Below, one piece after another: positions 13,769 through 24,123 of a DNA stretch of 64,000 nt. Where the stretch lies: NCBI GenBank assembly GCA_018292915.2, contig JACVVK020000203.1, positions 146,501 through 210,500 on the forward strand, given 5' to 3'. The position numbers and the translations under genes were made by a program. How positions within the stretch are numbered: position 1 is the stretch's first letter; every line of letters begins with the position of its first letter. The notes beneath the pieces are model-generated. The model saw nothing but the letters and a program-made list of their open reading frames with translations. It searched no databases and had not been told where the DNA came from. The stretch is from Batillaria attramentaria. Lineage: Eukaryota > Mollusca > Gastropoda > Batillariidae.

Positions 13769-15835
13769 TGTGTGTGTGTGTGTATGTGCTCTTTTATTTT
13801 TTTAGTTGTTCTTACGTAGTGTACACTTAGTGAATGTGTTTTCTTTTAATTTTACTTCGGTTTTAGATTGTAAGGCGCCTAGAGCTCGTTCCCTGGGGAT
13901 AGGCGCCCTGCAGATATTATTATTATTATTAATAAATGTTTGTTGGTTCCCGCGAACAAAAATCCTAATATCTTTTATCACAGTTCCGGAGTTTGAGATC
14001 AGTTCTGAATAAATTACAAGGAATTTTGTTTTCACCAATGAACCCACCCTGCTTTATGTCCACAGCCATGGCAGCATCGCGTCCGCGGATCGGGGTTCGG
14101 TCTTGACACACTTGCCTCAGGAAGTTGATGGACTTGCCGGTCAGCAGAATCTGCACAGGAACAAACTTTCTCAAAGGTTCAGTTTTGCAAAGGTAAATCT
14201 ATTGGTAAGGAAGGTCATTCCTGGAACTTTCAACCTCCCCTTTCATCATAATATTGAAGGAATCAACGAGACACTGGCAGTAGTCTCTGAAAGTAGAGGT
14301 TTGATTGTTGCAGAATTGTTGGGGAATAGGATCCTGCTCAACTGGACTTAGGCTTAGGCCCCTGGCTCCAAGTGGAGCATAGGCCATCGACAACCCTTCG
14401 CCATCGCACTCTGTTCTGGGCTATTCTTGCCACTCCAGTCCAGTTGGTCCCCTGCTTATATAACTCGGCCTCAGTGTCCCGCCTCCAGCTGTTGCGAGGC
14501 CGGCATCTCTTCCTTTTCCCCTGCGGGTTCCATGTCAGGGCTTGGTGTGTGGTGCTGGATGCTGGCTTCCTGAGGGTGTGTCCGATCCAGCTTGGCCACT
14601 GGTTCCTGCCCCGCTCGCTCCCACAGCTCTTTGTTCCGTATCTTCTCTGGCCATCTGATGTTGGTAACTGACTTGGTAAGAATTAAGGCAAAGGGACTCA
14701 GATCCTGCTGTCAAAGACTCACACACACACACACAATGGAGAGAGGGATAAAAGCACCCATAACACGTACCCTTCTTGCCTGGTCAGTTGACAGGAAACT
14801 TGGGATCATAGATTTGCGCAGACTGTATTTGTCATGCCAGAGACGGTCGTTCTTCACAGTTGGGTCAGAGGCCACAAAGAACTAGGCAACAAAAAGAAAG
14901 AAAAATCAATATTTAAAAACAATTGTACAATTAAGCAGTTTGACTTTGGAAACACACATTACTGAAGAAAGCTAACCAATTCATATACCAAGAAACGTGT
15001 AGTCTTCAAATGAATTTCATAATGCAATAGTATTTCAGGCAAACCCATGACAAATGATGCCATCTCAAAAGAACAGCAAGAAATTTCCACTCAATATCAC
15101 CATCAGGCTTGAAGAAAACACAAAATCAAAACACTAAGCCTTTTCCATAAAAACTTCTTTAGCTGGAGACGAACACCCAATATCACGATCAGGCTTGAAA
15201 AAAAGAAAAAGAAAAAAGAAACACAAGATTTTTCTGTATACTGGTTTCTTGAATGATTATTTCTGTTTAACATCATCCTCTGTGTAAAGCAAGTCAAGAG
15301 AATAAGGAAACAGGCACAAACAGGTAGGCTTCGAAGCTTCAGGAAAATGTGTCAAAGATTCAGCATTTCTCCCTATATCAACCTCTTGACTTCATATGAC
15401 GCGGCAGACACAAGTAGACACCTGTCGCCTACCTCATGGTACGTATCTTCAAGTTCTCCGTCATAGATCCAACGCATCAGGGTCACATAAACGGGCTGCG
15501 ACACGAGCGTCAGCGTGTGCTTGATGAGAGATTTGATGTAGGGGTCTCCGTGCTGCATGTAGGAGAAAATACATGATGCCAGCGCTCCACCTTTTTTGCC
15601 TGAGAAACAACACACACAAAAAAACCAGGTACTGAAACAAGCAAGAAAAATAAACAAACAGATGAAAATGAAGCAAGGCCAAAATACTGCATTCAGCTTT
15701 TTAAACCTGTCAGTTAACAGGAAGTATCCTACATTTCAGAGAGAGAAGAGAGAGAAAGAGAGGACTGTGAGTGAGCATGCGAGTGCGAGAGAAAGATTTT
15801 GTCTGAGCGAAGTGAAGCATGCAAGTGTGAGTACA

Positions 15836-15874
<39 letters not shown>

Positions 15875-17210
15875 TGTGAGTGAGTGTGCGTGCCTGTGCG
15901 CATTTGTGTCTCTCTGCACGTCTATGTGTGTTTATGTTATATATCCTTGTATTTGTTCTATTTTCTTTTCATTCTTTCTTTTTACCCCAACATATCCATA
16001 GTACTTCTGCCTGAAAAGCAGTGCTACCTGACATTGATTAACTGCACCAATCTGGTTTTTAACTGAAACGGACAGCCACCAGGACCCTCACCTTTACAGA
16101 CGTCAACAAGGGCGGCCAGAGTTTTGAGTCGCACGAGTGGATCAAATGTCCAGACGACGAGACGTCGCAGAGTTAGACCATCTCCATCACTGATCCCCTG
16201 GTCCTGTTCTTGATGCAACTGGAAAGTAAACACGCAAGATGGTTACAGACTCGTCTCATTTACTTCAGAGTTTCAGTAAATAATCTAAAGTGTCCACATG
16301 TGATCCTTTCGAACGCAGCAGATTTCAGTGAAGGAAATCACAATTCTCAACGAAACTATTGGTTTATTTCTACCTGACAATGAAACTTGGTTAATTTCTT
16401 ACCAAAAAACAAAAGCTAGCTTACCTGTGCCTCTAGGACTGCGATGAGTCGGTAGTACTCAGTCAGCTCCTCATGGAGGGCAGCACAGAAACTCTGTGAA
16501 GGAACAAAAATTGTGTTGGACAGAGTGAGTCGCATCACAAAGGTGGCAGACAGCAGCTCGTTGCCAGAATTATTACACTTTACAAAAGCATGGCAAAGCC
16601 GCAACCAACACAGACCCAAGTGGTTTGTTCTTCCAGTGAAAACTTGTAGAAATGCGTATGACATTTTCATGAAAATTTATTTATCAAACTTTGGTCCACC
16701 CATGCAGACAAGAAGAATCTGAGAAAAACAAAAACAGCAACTGATTTAAATTTATCGCCAGTCCAAACAATGCACAAGTCATTAGAATATTTCTATTCAG
16801 GAACGTTACCTGTCCAACAAGACCAAAAGCCTTGTCCGTGCTGCGGGACTCAACGTAAGTGCGGATTTTGTTGTACAGCCAGCCACACTCCGCCAGCTTA
16901 CTAATTACATGCCGCATGGCCTTTGGGATACCCGCCTGCAGAGAAAAATTGAAATGACAATTGACATTATTAAATTCAAATTCAAAAATACTTTATTATC
17001 TGTTATAAAAGTACATTTTAAAACAGAAAATTGTCTTTAGACATGCGATCGCTCCGCTCCCTATACTAAGATCATAATTTAAAATAAATCACACACACAC
17101 AGGCACACACACACAGGCACACACACACAGGCACACACACACACACACTAATACAAAATAAAAGAGAGACTAAAAAACGAGATAAATAAGATACCCCCCC
17201 ACCCGCACAG

Positions 17211-17248
<38 letters not shown>

Positions 17249-19836
17249 CGGCACGCACCCGCCCACCTGCAATCACACACCTCCGCTGGCAGACACAGAA
17301 CTGACCCAACAGACAGATTAAAGTCTAAGTAAAGTCTAAGGTTAAAGTATAAGTTCAAGGTACTACTCCAATCACTCTGCTGCCTGTGAGTCTGCTGAGC
17401 AAAGAGATTTTGTGGTGTTTTCGAAGCAAATTCAAAGATGTTAAAGGCTTCAAAGACAAAAACCAGACCTGCGGGTCAATCCTATAGCCGTCACGACCAG
17501 AATCAAACTTGATCCATTTTCCTTCAATCCCCTGGAAGGCGTACACCACGTCCTTGACAAGATCTAGCTCAGGGATCTCTGCTGAGGCTGAAAAGAAAAC
17601 AGGGGTGGTGAATAATTCAAAGAAAGAGAAATGATTTTTCTTGCGTGTGCACTGTCCTAAAACAAAACAACAACAAACACCCCCCCTCCCCAAAAAAAAC
17701 CCCTGTAAACGTTGTAGATATGTTTGTTAGTTTCTTAAAATTCCTGCAATTGTTGACAATAGCATATTTTGTAGGAAGATCATACCTTTACCATCTTTGC
17801 AAAAGAGATTTTAAATTTCACCGTTGTTTATAACTGTAATACCGGTTCAAGCATGTCTAATACTGGGATACAGCGCATAGTCTGATATTTTACAGTTACA
17901 ATGACAACATGTATAAAACTGGAACTAGTCTGGAAGTCAACATCAGTATACAATTTTCAGAGTGTAAATGACACCGCCACTAATCACCAGCTAACCACAG
18001 TGATACACAGACGGCTACATAACAGTTTAAATGATCTCTAAAACAACAGGCTCTATAACCTTCAGGGCTTATAATGGTCCATGACCCAAAAGGAGGAAAA
18101 GTGCATAGCATTTAATGACGAAGTGGCAAAACCAGAAGTGCGCGTCTGCTTACAGGGGTCTACGAGCAGGGGGAGCTCCCCCCATTAAAAAAATGTTTTT
18201 TTTTTAAATTGAACTAAGATCTGTGCAGTTTGGTAAATAATAATCATAAAATAAAAATGAATACAGTTTTTATAGCGCCTATCTGTTTTCTACAAAACAC
18301 TCTTTGCACTCACACGCACACTGAGTGCCGAAGAAACAGTGGTCGGACTACAGCTCAAAAGCTTGCCTAAAGAGGTAGGATTGGTGTATTTGGGCATGAC
18401 TTACAGTGCTTCAGAGAAGGAAACATTAAGGGGGTCGGGGGGGGGGGGGGGGGGGGGGGGGAGAGAATTAAATTAAAATCTGTGCAGTTTGGTGCGTTTT
18501 GTTGGAAGATTTCAAACACTGATTCTTACTGTTGTCTCCCGTGGTGGCCACAACACCAGCGTGTAAGTGGGAAACAGCCCTGGAACTGCGAGGAACTAAG
18601 GCGTTTTCTGAAACAGACAGACAGATGATGGTCTTTCCACATATATCTCTCGGTCAGATTTCAATTTGTACTGGTACTATTACTTAATATTGCTACTCTT
18701 GTGCTTACCCATTTTGAATGTCAGCAAGTTGGCATCATTTGCGATTTGAAGAGCTGACTACAACTGTCATGCAAATGCCTTACATAAATTTGTCAAATGA
18801 AGGTTATACTGGTTCAAAAGTTAAAATAAACTAGAGAGGCAGAAGCCTCCATGGCTCCCTTGTGACACAGGTCAAGGTCATTCACAAAAGTATGTTTGTA
18901 GAGCTCTTATCACTATCCAGTATCATGCTAAGTGATGTGTCTGGCGCTCTGAGTTCCTGGCAATATTACAATTTTCCCCAAAACAGTTTGTACAGCCTTG
19001 ACCTTTGGTCAAAGTCATTCAAAAGAGATCTTATCAATGTCTATCATCATGCCAAGTTTGATGCCTCTAGCATTTGTAGTTCCTCCGAAAACAGTAATGT
19101 TAAAATTCACAACAGACAGCTTTAATGACCTTGACCTTCAGTCAAGGTCATTCAGAAAGGTAGGTCTCATTGCTGTCTATCATCATGCCTCGTTTGGTGC
19201 CTCTACTGTTTGTTGTTTTGGAGAAAATGCCAAGGTTAAAGTTTCCAAAAAAACGCTTGCATGACCTTGACCTTGACTAAAAGTCACTGAACACAGGTGT
19301 GCCTGTAAAGGTGCTGCCAATGTCAATTATCGCACATAGTTTGATGCTTCTGATTCTTCTAGATACATGTACTGAGAAAAGCAAATGTAAAATTTCCGAA
19401 GACTGTTTCAATGACCTTGACCTTGGGTCAAGGTCATTTAAGATGGTATGTGTGCATAGGTCTTATCACTGTCTATCAGCATGCCAGGTTTGGCACCTCT
19501 GCTGTTCATTGTTTCTGAGAAAATGCCAATGTTAAGGTTTCACAAAACTATCTTGTACGGCCTTGACCTTGACAGAAGGTCACTGACTACATGTATATCT
19601 GTAAAGTTCTTATCAATGTCTATCATCATGCACAGTTTAAAACCTCTGGCATTTGTAGATTACGAGAAAATGCCAATGTAAAATTTTCAAACAGAGAGCT
19701 TTAGTGACCTTGACCTTGGGTCAAGGTCATTCAAAATGATATGTTTTGAAAGGTCTTGTGCTAGTCTATCAGCATGCCAAGTTTGGTGCCTCTACTGTTT
19801 GTAGATTCTGAGAAAATGACAACGTTAAAGTTTTCT

Positions 19837-19889
<53 letters not shown>

Positions 19890-22800
19890 GACGACGGAGG
19901 GTTAATACATAGACTCCCATTGTTACACAAGGGAGCCAAAAAGTGAACACCCTTGTATGGACCACCTCAAGCCGTAACTGGACTGGGATGACTCTTACGG
20001 GGTACAGTCAAACCTGTGTAAGGCGGTCACCCAAGGGACCGGGTCAAACTGACCGCCTTAGACAGGTGACCGGGGTTATCCAGGGTGGCATGTCAACAGC
20101 TAGCATGTCAGGGGATCCTCTGGGGTGACCAGGTTAGACAGTGGCATACAGGTGACCGCCTTGGCAGGTTCGACTGTATCTCTGTTTTAGCATTGTTTTA
20201 CCAGATCTAGAAGTTGAGGAAAGCCTGGAGTCACCAACTCTGCCGCCCCTCTCCTCCCGCCATGCTGTGAAAGGGGTGCCTGGCCCGACTAAAGTACTGC
20301 AGACAAGAAATCCAACCATCTGATTTTGCAGATTTATGCCAGAAACTTCACCGATTTTACCAAGCCAAACATAAAAGAAGCATAAAAGCATAAAAAAACA
20401 TGCTAAAACATTTAAAATGACAAAATGTACATAAAATGTAAGTTTGTCAAAATATTCACAGTTCACTCTTCCGATGGGGGGGAGGGGGGGGGGGGTAAAA
20501 AAAGACACGAACGCGTGCATTTAAAGGATCCATGAAAATGCCACAATAACTGAATAAGAGACTTTAAGCGAAGGTGTCTCCTACACTACTGCCATTTTCC
20601 ACACACACACACACACACCTTGGCATGAATGACTGTGGGACTGGTGTAGGTCCATCGCTCAGCCCCTCCCCACGAATGCTGCTAAAGCCACTGCTGGCGG
20701 TGGTGTGCTGTGAATGATGGGATAGTGAGGATAACGTTCCATGAGCACCGCCTGTTGCGCCAAGAACTGTATCAGATGCTGCTCGACTCGGATGCACCAC
20801 CTCTGACTGGTCAGATCTAGCACTGGCAGGTTGAGGAGGGTAGGGTGTGGACGTGGCAAAGGTAGACAGGCCTCGACCAAACAAAGACGTGCCTGTTACC
20901 GCCTGTTGAAATAGTAATTTCAATGGCATCAGAAATTAAAACTTAAAAGCACTGTCTGCAAACTTTGCCTGCCTGTTGACACAGCAAATAGCAACTTCAA
21001 TGCTACACGTATCATAAACCGAACTTTAAAAGCAGTGTTTGCAAATTCTGCTCTCAGGAGATATGGCTTTCATTTGTGTGAAGCACTTGTTACGCTGAAT
21101 GTAATATATCACGCAATGTAAGCACACCCAAACTAACACTATTAAGATATTGTTATTGACACTGTGATTTTGTTTTTTTTGTTTTTTGTTTTTTGTAATT
21201 GTGAATTGCTGTGTCTTCCAGTTCCAACTAACCTCTTCATATATCATATCTGCACTATTCTTCCTGTACATGGATGCAATGTACGCTACGGCTGCCATTA
21301 GGCTGATTATTTCTAAGCTAACAGCCCTCCAATTTCATGCTATCAGGCTCTCTGTTACTCAGAATCTTGCTCACACACAAAAATTATGAAAAGTTCAAAA
21401 TTATGCAAACTGCCACTACATTCAATACAACTTTTTTGCCAACAAAGAAGCAAACAGTACATTACCCGTGGTGTTGTCTGGCCAGTACCAATGAAAAGTT
21501 TAAAATTATGCAAACTGCCACTACATTCAATACAACTTTTTTACCAACAAAGAAGCAAACAGTACATTACCCGTGGTGTTGTCTGGCCAGTACCAATGAG
21601 AGACAGGAGCAAATGAAGAATGGCACATGTGTTCTTCAAAATGCCCTGCAGCAAAAAGCCTTTTACATAAAGTCTCAATACGCATGACAGAATACAACAA
21701 ACAGCGCACAGAAAACTTTTCATTTAATGTGCTTATCGGTGCATCAGAATCAGTCTTCTGGGTGACAGTATAGCGCCTTTGTGGTGGCTCGGGTTGGTAT
21801 GCGTAGAACTAGAAGTGTCCCGCATACTGAGTAGATGGCATTATTTGGTTGCAGACTGAACACCAACTAGACAGCACTGACTGGTAGCTACTTTTAGGGA
21901 CTTGGTCATATTTATCGAAGTACATCACAGGCATGGAAGTGATAGGCCGAAATCAAAAGAAGTACAGTACAACTTCTTTTGGGCGACCACCCCTCTGGCC
22001 AGACAAGAGTGGTCTTAAAAGAGAGGTGGTCACCCAAAAGAAGCTTCAGACGGTGAAGAAGTGCAACCCAGCATCATTGTAACATTGGTCTGCACAGGCA
22101 GGTGGTCTCCCAAAGGGGTGGCCACCCAAAAGAGGTTCTACTGTAATATTTCTCTACTATTAGAAGCCGCAGTCAGGAAAAGAGTCACGATGTCCAAAAG
22201 GAACATCTATTCACTTGGAAAACGTCCTTAGAGCTTTGTAAGCAGTGTTTTTCCCCCTAAGAACTTCGAGACTCTAAACTCCATAGTAAATCAATCCTGA
22301 GACTAATTAACCAGAGTTAGCGTTACACTTACAGTGATAATAATAATAATAAATATTAAGGAATATAGTATTTGTTTAGCACTTAATCTCACAGGAAAGC
22401 AACTCACAGCACTACACACACACACACACACTCTGATATGCACAACCCGGCCTGATGCAGATGAACAATTGCAGTCAAAGGCACTGAAATAATGGCAGAC
22501 TACTTGTAAGTGTGAAAGGCCTGACGGAAGAGATGGGTTTTCAGGTTCGATTTGAACTGGGACAGCGCAGGGATCGATTTTCTCGCGCGCCCTGCGACTA
22601 TGTCTCATATTTTGATAAAATGTCGCATAGAAATTTCGCAAAATGCGTCATATGTCGCATGACATCACAAGCGCACTTGACAACGTGAAGCAGAGATGCG
22701 CTGTCCGTGTCAGTCATAGAGTCTGTTACACTAATCTAATATTAGTGATGAGGCTTACTTATCCCGCTCGCCGCGCGCTGCCACTAGTGCCAGGAACTCT

Positions 22801-24123
22801 CGCTCGAAAGAGTTGCAAAAAACATTGCAAACATTGGCGCGTTATCAGCTCAGTTCTGCGATCGAGAGGTCCTTTTCCGTTCAGAACCTGAACGTCACTG
22901 CACTTAGGAACAGGCTCTCGGCACAGACATGTGACAGAGTGATGCGGGTGAACTTGATTGTCGCATAGAAAATGAAAATGTCTCATAAAAATGACTGGTC
23001 TAGGAGACAATGTCTCATTGGCATATTTGAGTAAATCCATCCCTGCAGCGTGATTAAAATTTATACTAATACTACTACTACTAGTACTAGCTGAGACATT
23101 ATTTCTGCAGTCAAATGCTCCCTTGCTCTGAAACTTTGATTTAGCAAGTGATCTGCCAACACAGCATTGTTAGTATGTTACCTGTGAGTTCAGCTTCCTG
23201 TGTAGTTCAGCAAAAGTTGCAGCATCATTTTCTCTCCCTCGCCGCACCACTGAATGATCCAGACATAGCAAAATGAAAATGTACTCAATCTAAACACCGA
23301 AACCAAAACTTGTATACTGTCTGAACACAGGTATGTTTTCAATAATAATTTGTAGCCAGTGATCATTTTGCCCATATCACTATTAGTTACTATTACATAC
23401 AGTGCAAAGTGAAATTCTTGCATTTCAGTATAAAAAAAATTTTTTTTTCCTTGAAAGGCAGATTCAAGTGCATGATTGTAATTGTATAGTACTACTAGAT
23501 CTCAATTATACTTACGATGGCGCTTGATCTTTTCCACAACCTGGAACTCATCTCCAGTCCCTTGAACTGATGGAACATTGCTGAAACAACCAGACAGTTT
23601 TTCATCTAAAATACTTAAATACCACAAAAACAAAGAAAAAAAACAAGAAAAAGAAGGGGAAAAAAGGCCAGTGGAATGTACCTGTGGGATGTACTGAGCA
23701 GAGACAGTTGCTAATTCACCTCAAGATATTGCACTGAATATAGAGTTGCGTGTGTTTTTCTTATTCTGTGCAGCGCATTATCTGCAGTTACAGTACTTTT
23801 CCTTAGCTCACCTTCCCAGTATCCGCAAGGCAAACTGGTAGTGTGGAACAACAGCGTCTGAAAAAGGAGAAGAAATTGGAGATTAAAATTATTCATAAGT
23901 CCTCCCTTACAAGTGTAATCCTGTCTTTAATGCATAAAGAATAATTGGGGCGTGTATTAACTACCGAAATAATCGGTTTTGGTAAGAAGCCAAAAAAGTC
24001 AACATGCCCGGGCGAGCCGTCGAGATTCTAAATCCTACCGTCACTGAGTCCCGTTATCTTGCAGCACAATCTCTGCAAGACTGCTGCTGCTGTGTTACCC
24101 TCTCCGCTACTCCGCGACGCCAT
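6439..24123 (-). CDS. TUBGCP3: Gamma-tubulin complex component 3, complete 25-exon gene
   Basis: This subunit of the gamma-tubulin ring complex pairs with GCP2 and binds gamma-tubulin to nucleate microtubules at centrosomes and spindles. Coding exons in transcript order (high to low): 24123-24039, 23857-23812, 23580-23516, 23249-23182, 21645-21571, 20902-20619, 20296-20202, 18607-18530, 17587-17469, 16935-16810, 16493-16425, 16218-16092, 15599-15433, 14881-14771, 14150-14048, 13428-13301, 12893-12829, 11948-11813, 11542-11474, 11125-10990, 10498-10410, 9501-9370, 7439-7299, 7084-6965, 6597-6439. They total 2793 nt, that is 930 residues plus TAA, close to the roughly 907 residues I recall for the human protein. 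All boundaries are GT-AG and every phase agrees. Family-typical stretches include LVWTFDP-like, [49 protein letters not shown] and [12 protein letters not shown]. The start ATG (24123) sits in a GCG-rich first exon. Identification is from remembered family sequence; exon joins are my own reading. Confidence 0.95.
6787..6964. repeat. AGAGGTCTCTTTCAC minisatellite grading into (AC)n
   Basis: Five units of 'agaggtctctttca' each followed by a variable (CA)n, then gtctctgtctc and (AC)16 at 6933-6964. The (AC)n abuts the exon 24 donor of TUBGCP3, so that the splice donor GT is the first repeat unit on the coding strand. Confidence 0.9.
8520..9315. repeat. Interspersed repeat family 'GGAGGAAAAGTG', copy 1
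   Basis: Begins near GAAGGAGGAAAAGTGTGTAG, continues with an 'atctgtgcaatttggtgcattttgg' type segment after the hairpin array, and ends in 'ccgccaaaaagagaaagatttta'. The same order of motifs recurs at 18070-18510 and 55795-56110, so this is a dispersed element; a small 5' fragment is also at 8165-8200. Class unknown. No inverted termini seen. Confidence 0.7.
8732..9071. repeat. Three tandem long hairpins with poly-T spacers
   Basis: Units 8732-8822, 8862-8951 and 8984-9071. In units 1 and 2 a left arm starting TCTCCTAGGTACTTACCAGA pairs with a right arm ending CGTAGGAGA. The inner 20 bases of the arms, CAGATGACATGATACTATAG and its reverse complement, are essentially perfect. The loop is about 17-19 nt. 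In unit 3 the loop is present in reverse complement. The units are separated by poly-T then ACAG. They lie in intron 22 of TUBGCP3, inside a larger interspersed repeat (8520-9315). Confidence 0.9.
9948..10392. repeat. Half-site-rich interspersed repeat, short copy
   Basis: Starts actagagaggcaaagcctcc and ends ttacacaagggagc. The body has three units with 'ggtcaaggtcatt' and 'atcatgccaagt(tt)' motifs, then a short (AC)n/(AG)n run. The long copy is at 18829-19938. It lies in TUBGCP3 intron 21. A CCTTGTG...CACAAGG inverted pair sits near the two ends. Confidence 0.85.
10722..10779. repeat. (AT)n(GA)n compound microsatellite
   Basis: About 14 AT units followed directly by about 15 GA units in TUBGCP3 intron 20. 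Confidence 0.95.
11379..11450. repeat. (GT)36 microsatellite
   Basis: Uninterrupted GT run, 23 bp from the exon 19 donor of TUBGCP3 (in intron 19). Other long pure runs in the window: 12106-12149, 19839-19884, 25858-25896, 36236-36296, 36923-37001, 61760-61816. Confidence 0.95.
12190..12535 (+). mobile_element. tRNA-derived SINE, family A
   Basis: The head reads GCCCCTGTAGTGTAGTGGTT with an A-box (TGTAGTGTAGTGG), and a B-box GGTTCAAACCC follows about 40 bases later, as in a tRNA gene. The body has 'tttttcctacctaggtcgg' and a long non-tRNA part. The anticodon arm does not fold as a working tRNA, so this is a retroposon head. It lies in TUBGCP3 intron 17, antisense to the gene. Confidence 0.8.
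12551..12648 (-). other. Exon-like segment inside TUBGCP3 intron 17
   Basis: 98 nt between a strong acceptor (pyrimidine tract then gccag) and a strong donor (GATG|gtaaga). It is open in the frame entered from exon 17, reading [20 protein letters not shown] and then an acidic [12 protein letters not shown] stretch. Its exit phase does not fit exon 18, so inclusion would create a stop (TGA) in exon 18. It could be a poison exon or the remnant of another sequence. Confidence 0.45.
13301..17587 (-). CDS. TUBGCP3: TUBGCP3 exons 9-16: GRIP1 domain
   Basis: Residues about 266-582. The order is a [11 protein letters not shown] start, then the segments [49 protein letters not shown], a GDPYIKSL helix, [20 protein letters not shown], and [19 protein letters not shown]1 makes the side-to-side contacts between neighbouring GCPs in the ring. 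Exon lengths are 119, 126, 69, 127, 167, 111, 103 and 128 nt. The exon 14 acceptor is cctag; the others end in cag. Confidence 0.93.
13600..13790. repeat. Interrupted (GT)n block
   Basis: GT repeats broken by GC, GA and GAT interruptions over about 190 bp, in TUBGCP3 intron 15. Read through it would give Cys-Val repeats, so frames here are not genes. Confidence 0.95.
14342..14690 (-). mobile_element. LINE 3' fragment (endonuclease-reverse transcriptase C-terminus)
   Basis: The minus-strand translation contains a degraded but recognisable LINE C-terminal pattern: WxGHTLRKP-like, [19 protein letters not shown], then [18 protein letters not shown]. It ends in CCTAAG repeats. A related fragment is at 45390-45620 on the other strand. 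In TUBGCP3 intron 14. Confidence 0.7.
16975..17260. repeat. Dispersed 120-bp repeat followed by (AC)n, copy 1
   Basis: 'ttcaaattcaaaaatacttta...aaacagaaaattgtctttag...gcgatcgctccgctcc...actaagatcat' then ACAC-rich sequence. The same segment followed by (AC)n is at 36115-36296. It is probably the 3' part of a retroposon whose AC tail seeded the microsatellites. In TUBGCP3 intron 9. Confidence 0.75.
18070..18510. repeat. Interspersed repeat family 'GGAGGAAAAGTG', copy 2
   Basis: In TUBGCP3 intron 8. It shares the AAAGGAGGAAAAGTG start, the 'gacgaagtggcaaaacca' segment and the 'atctgtgcagtttggtg' segments with copy 1. It contains a (G)24 run and a microsatellite-like insert with GCGCC/AATAAT SINE-tail features at 18238-18330. 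Confidence 0.65.
18530..20902 (-). CDS. TUBGCP3: TUBGCP3 exons 6-8: Ser/Thr/Pro-rich linker
   Basis: Exons 20902-20619 (284 nt), 20296-20202 (95 nt) and 18607-18530 (78 nt) encode residues of about 114-265. They are rich in Ser, Thr, Ala and Gly, with [20 protein letters not shown] as the most recognisable part; the vertebrate linker has a similar GSSGISSIG run. This is the poorly conserved linker between the N-terminal helices and the GRIP1 domain. Exon 7 was not obvious from similarity. I inferred it because exons 6 and 8 are out of phase with each other, and this open 95-nt segment with a good acceptor and a gtaaaa donor restores the frame. The exon 6 donor is the first unit of a (GT)n run. 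Confidence 0.82.
18829..19938. repeat. Half-site-rich interspersed repeat, long copy with about 7 tandem units
   Basis: Same ends as the copy at 9948-10392. Each unit of about 130-150 bp has a near-palindrome of the type tgaccttgacc...gggtcaaggtca, followed by 'tatcatcatgccaagtttg' and 'ttctgagaaaatg' stretches. It ends in (AC)23 and 'gacggagggttaatacatag'. GCTCCCTTGTG near the left end and CACAAGGGAGC at the right end are inverted repeats. It lies in TUBGCP3 intron 7. Confidence 0.85.
20003..20178. mobile_element. MITE with TACAGTC termini and TA flanks
   Basis: Left end TACAGTCAAACCTG and right end CAGGTTCGACTGTA are inverted repeats, and both inner ends carry GGCGGTCACC and its complement, giving about 28 bp of imperfect terminal inverted repeat. 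TA at both edges fits Tc1/mariner-pogo-type insertion. Its edge is 23 bp from the exon 7 donor of TUBGCP3. Confidence 0.8.
21386..21600. repeat. 105-bp tandem duplication over the TUBGCP3 exon 5 donor
   Basis: Two near-identical head-to-tail copies with a period of exactly 105 bp ('attacccgtggtgttgtctgg' at 21461 and 21566). Each contains the end of exon 5, the gtaatg donor and the same intron sequence. The single difference I noticed is 'ttttttgcc' against 'ttttttacc'. Only the copy nearer the exon 5 acceptor is continuous with the exon. Confidence 0.9.
21571..21645 (-). CDS. TUBGCP3: TUBGCP3 exon 5
   Basis: Exon 5 is 75 nt and 25 codons, phase 0 at both ends. It begins GILKN and includes [11 protein letters not shown], which matches the GVLKN...LYLLLSL segment of the family. 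The acceptor is tgcag and the donor gtaatg. The last 24 or so exon bases, the donor and the following intron are duplicated in tandem just downstream in the transcript (see the repeat at 21386-21600). Confidence 0.88.
21963..22145. mobile_element. MITE with TACAGTA termini
   Basis: TACAGTACAACTTCTTTTGG at the left pairs with CCAAAAGAGGTTCTACTGTA at the right. Inner sequence has further GGTGGTC/GACCACC complements. TA at both ends. Same general type as the element at 20003 but a different family. In TUBGCP3 intron 4. Confidence 0.8.
22335..22560 (-). mobile_element. SINE/retroposon fragment with AAT-repeat end
   Basis: (AAT)n followed by a body with 'gatgggttttcaggttcgat'. Related sequence organisation occurs at 62760-63150 and 52230-52385 ('aaactgaaagagc...gaagcctctcagacgacaac' type). 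Read on the minus strand the AAT run becomes an ATT tail. Family membership is by short shared motifs only. Confidence 0.45.
22567..23046. mobile_element. MITE-like element with GCAGGGATSGATTT termini
   Basis: GCAGGGATCGATTTTCTC at the left and GAGTAAATCCATCCCTGC at the right are inverted repeats with two mismatches in 18. The interior has repeated 'gtcgcatagaaa' and 'tgtctcat' motifs. In TUBGCP3 intron 4, ending about 135 bp from exon 4. Confidence 0.65.
23182..24123 (-). CDS. TUBGCP3: TUBGCP3 exons 1-4: N-terminal helical region
   Basis: Residues 1-88 approximately. The first residues are [10 protein letters not shown], followed by a VLQRLCC helix matching the start of animal GCP3. Exons 2-4 give [32 protein letters not shown] and [10 protein letters not shown], which align with the conserved N-terminal helices. 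In other animals this region binds MZT1/MOZART1. Exons are 85, 46, 65 and 68 nt with phases 1, 2, 1 and 0. Introns 1-3 are short (under 350 nt), unlike the rest of the gene. Confidence 0.9.
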
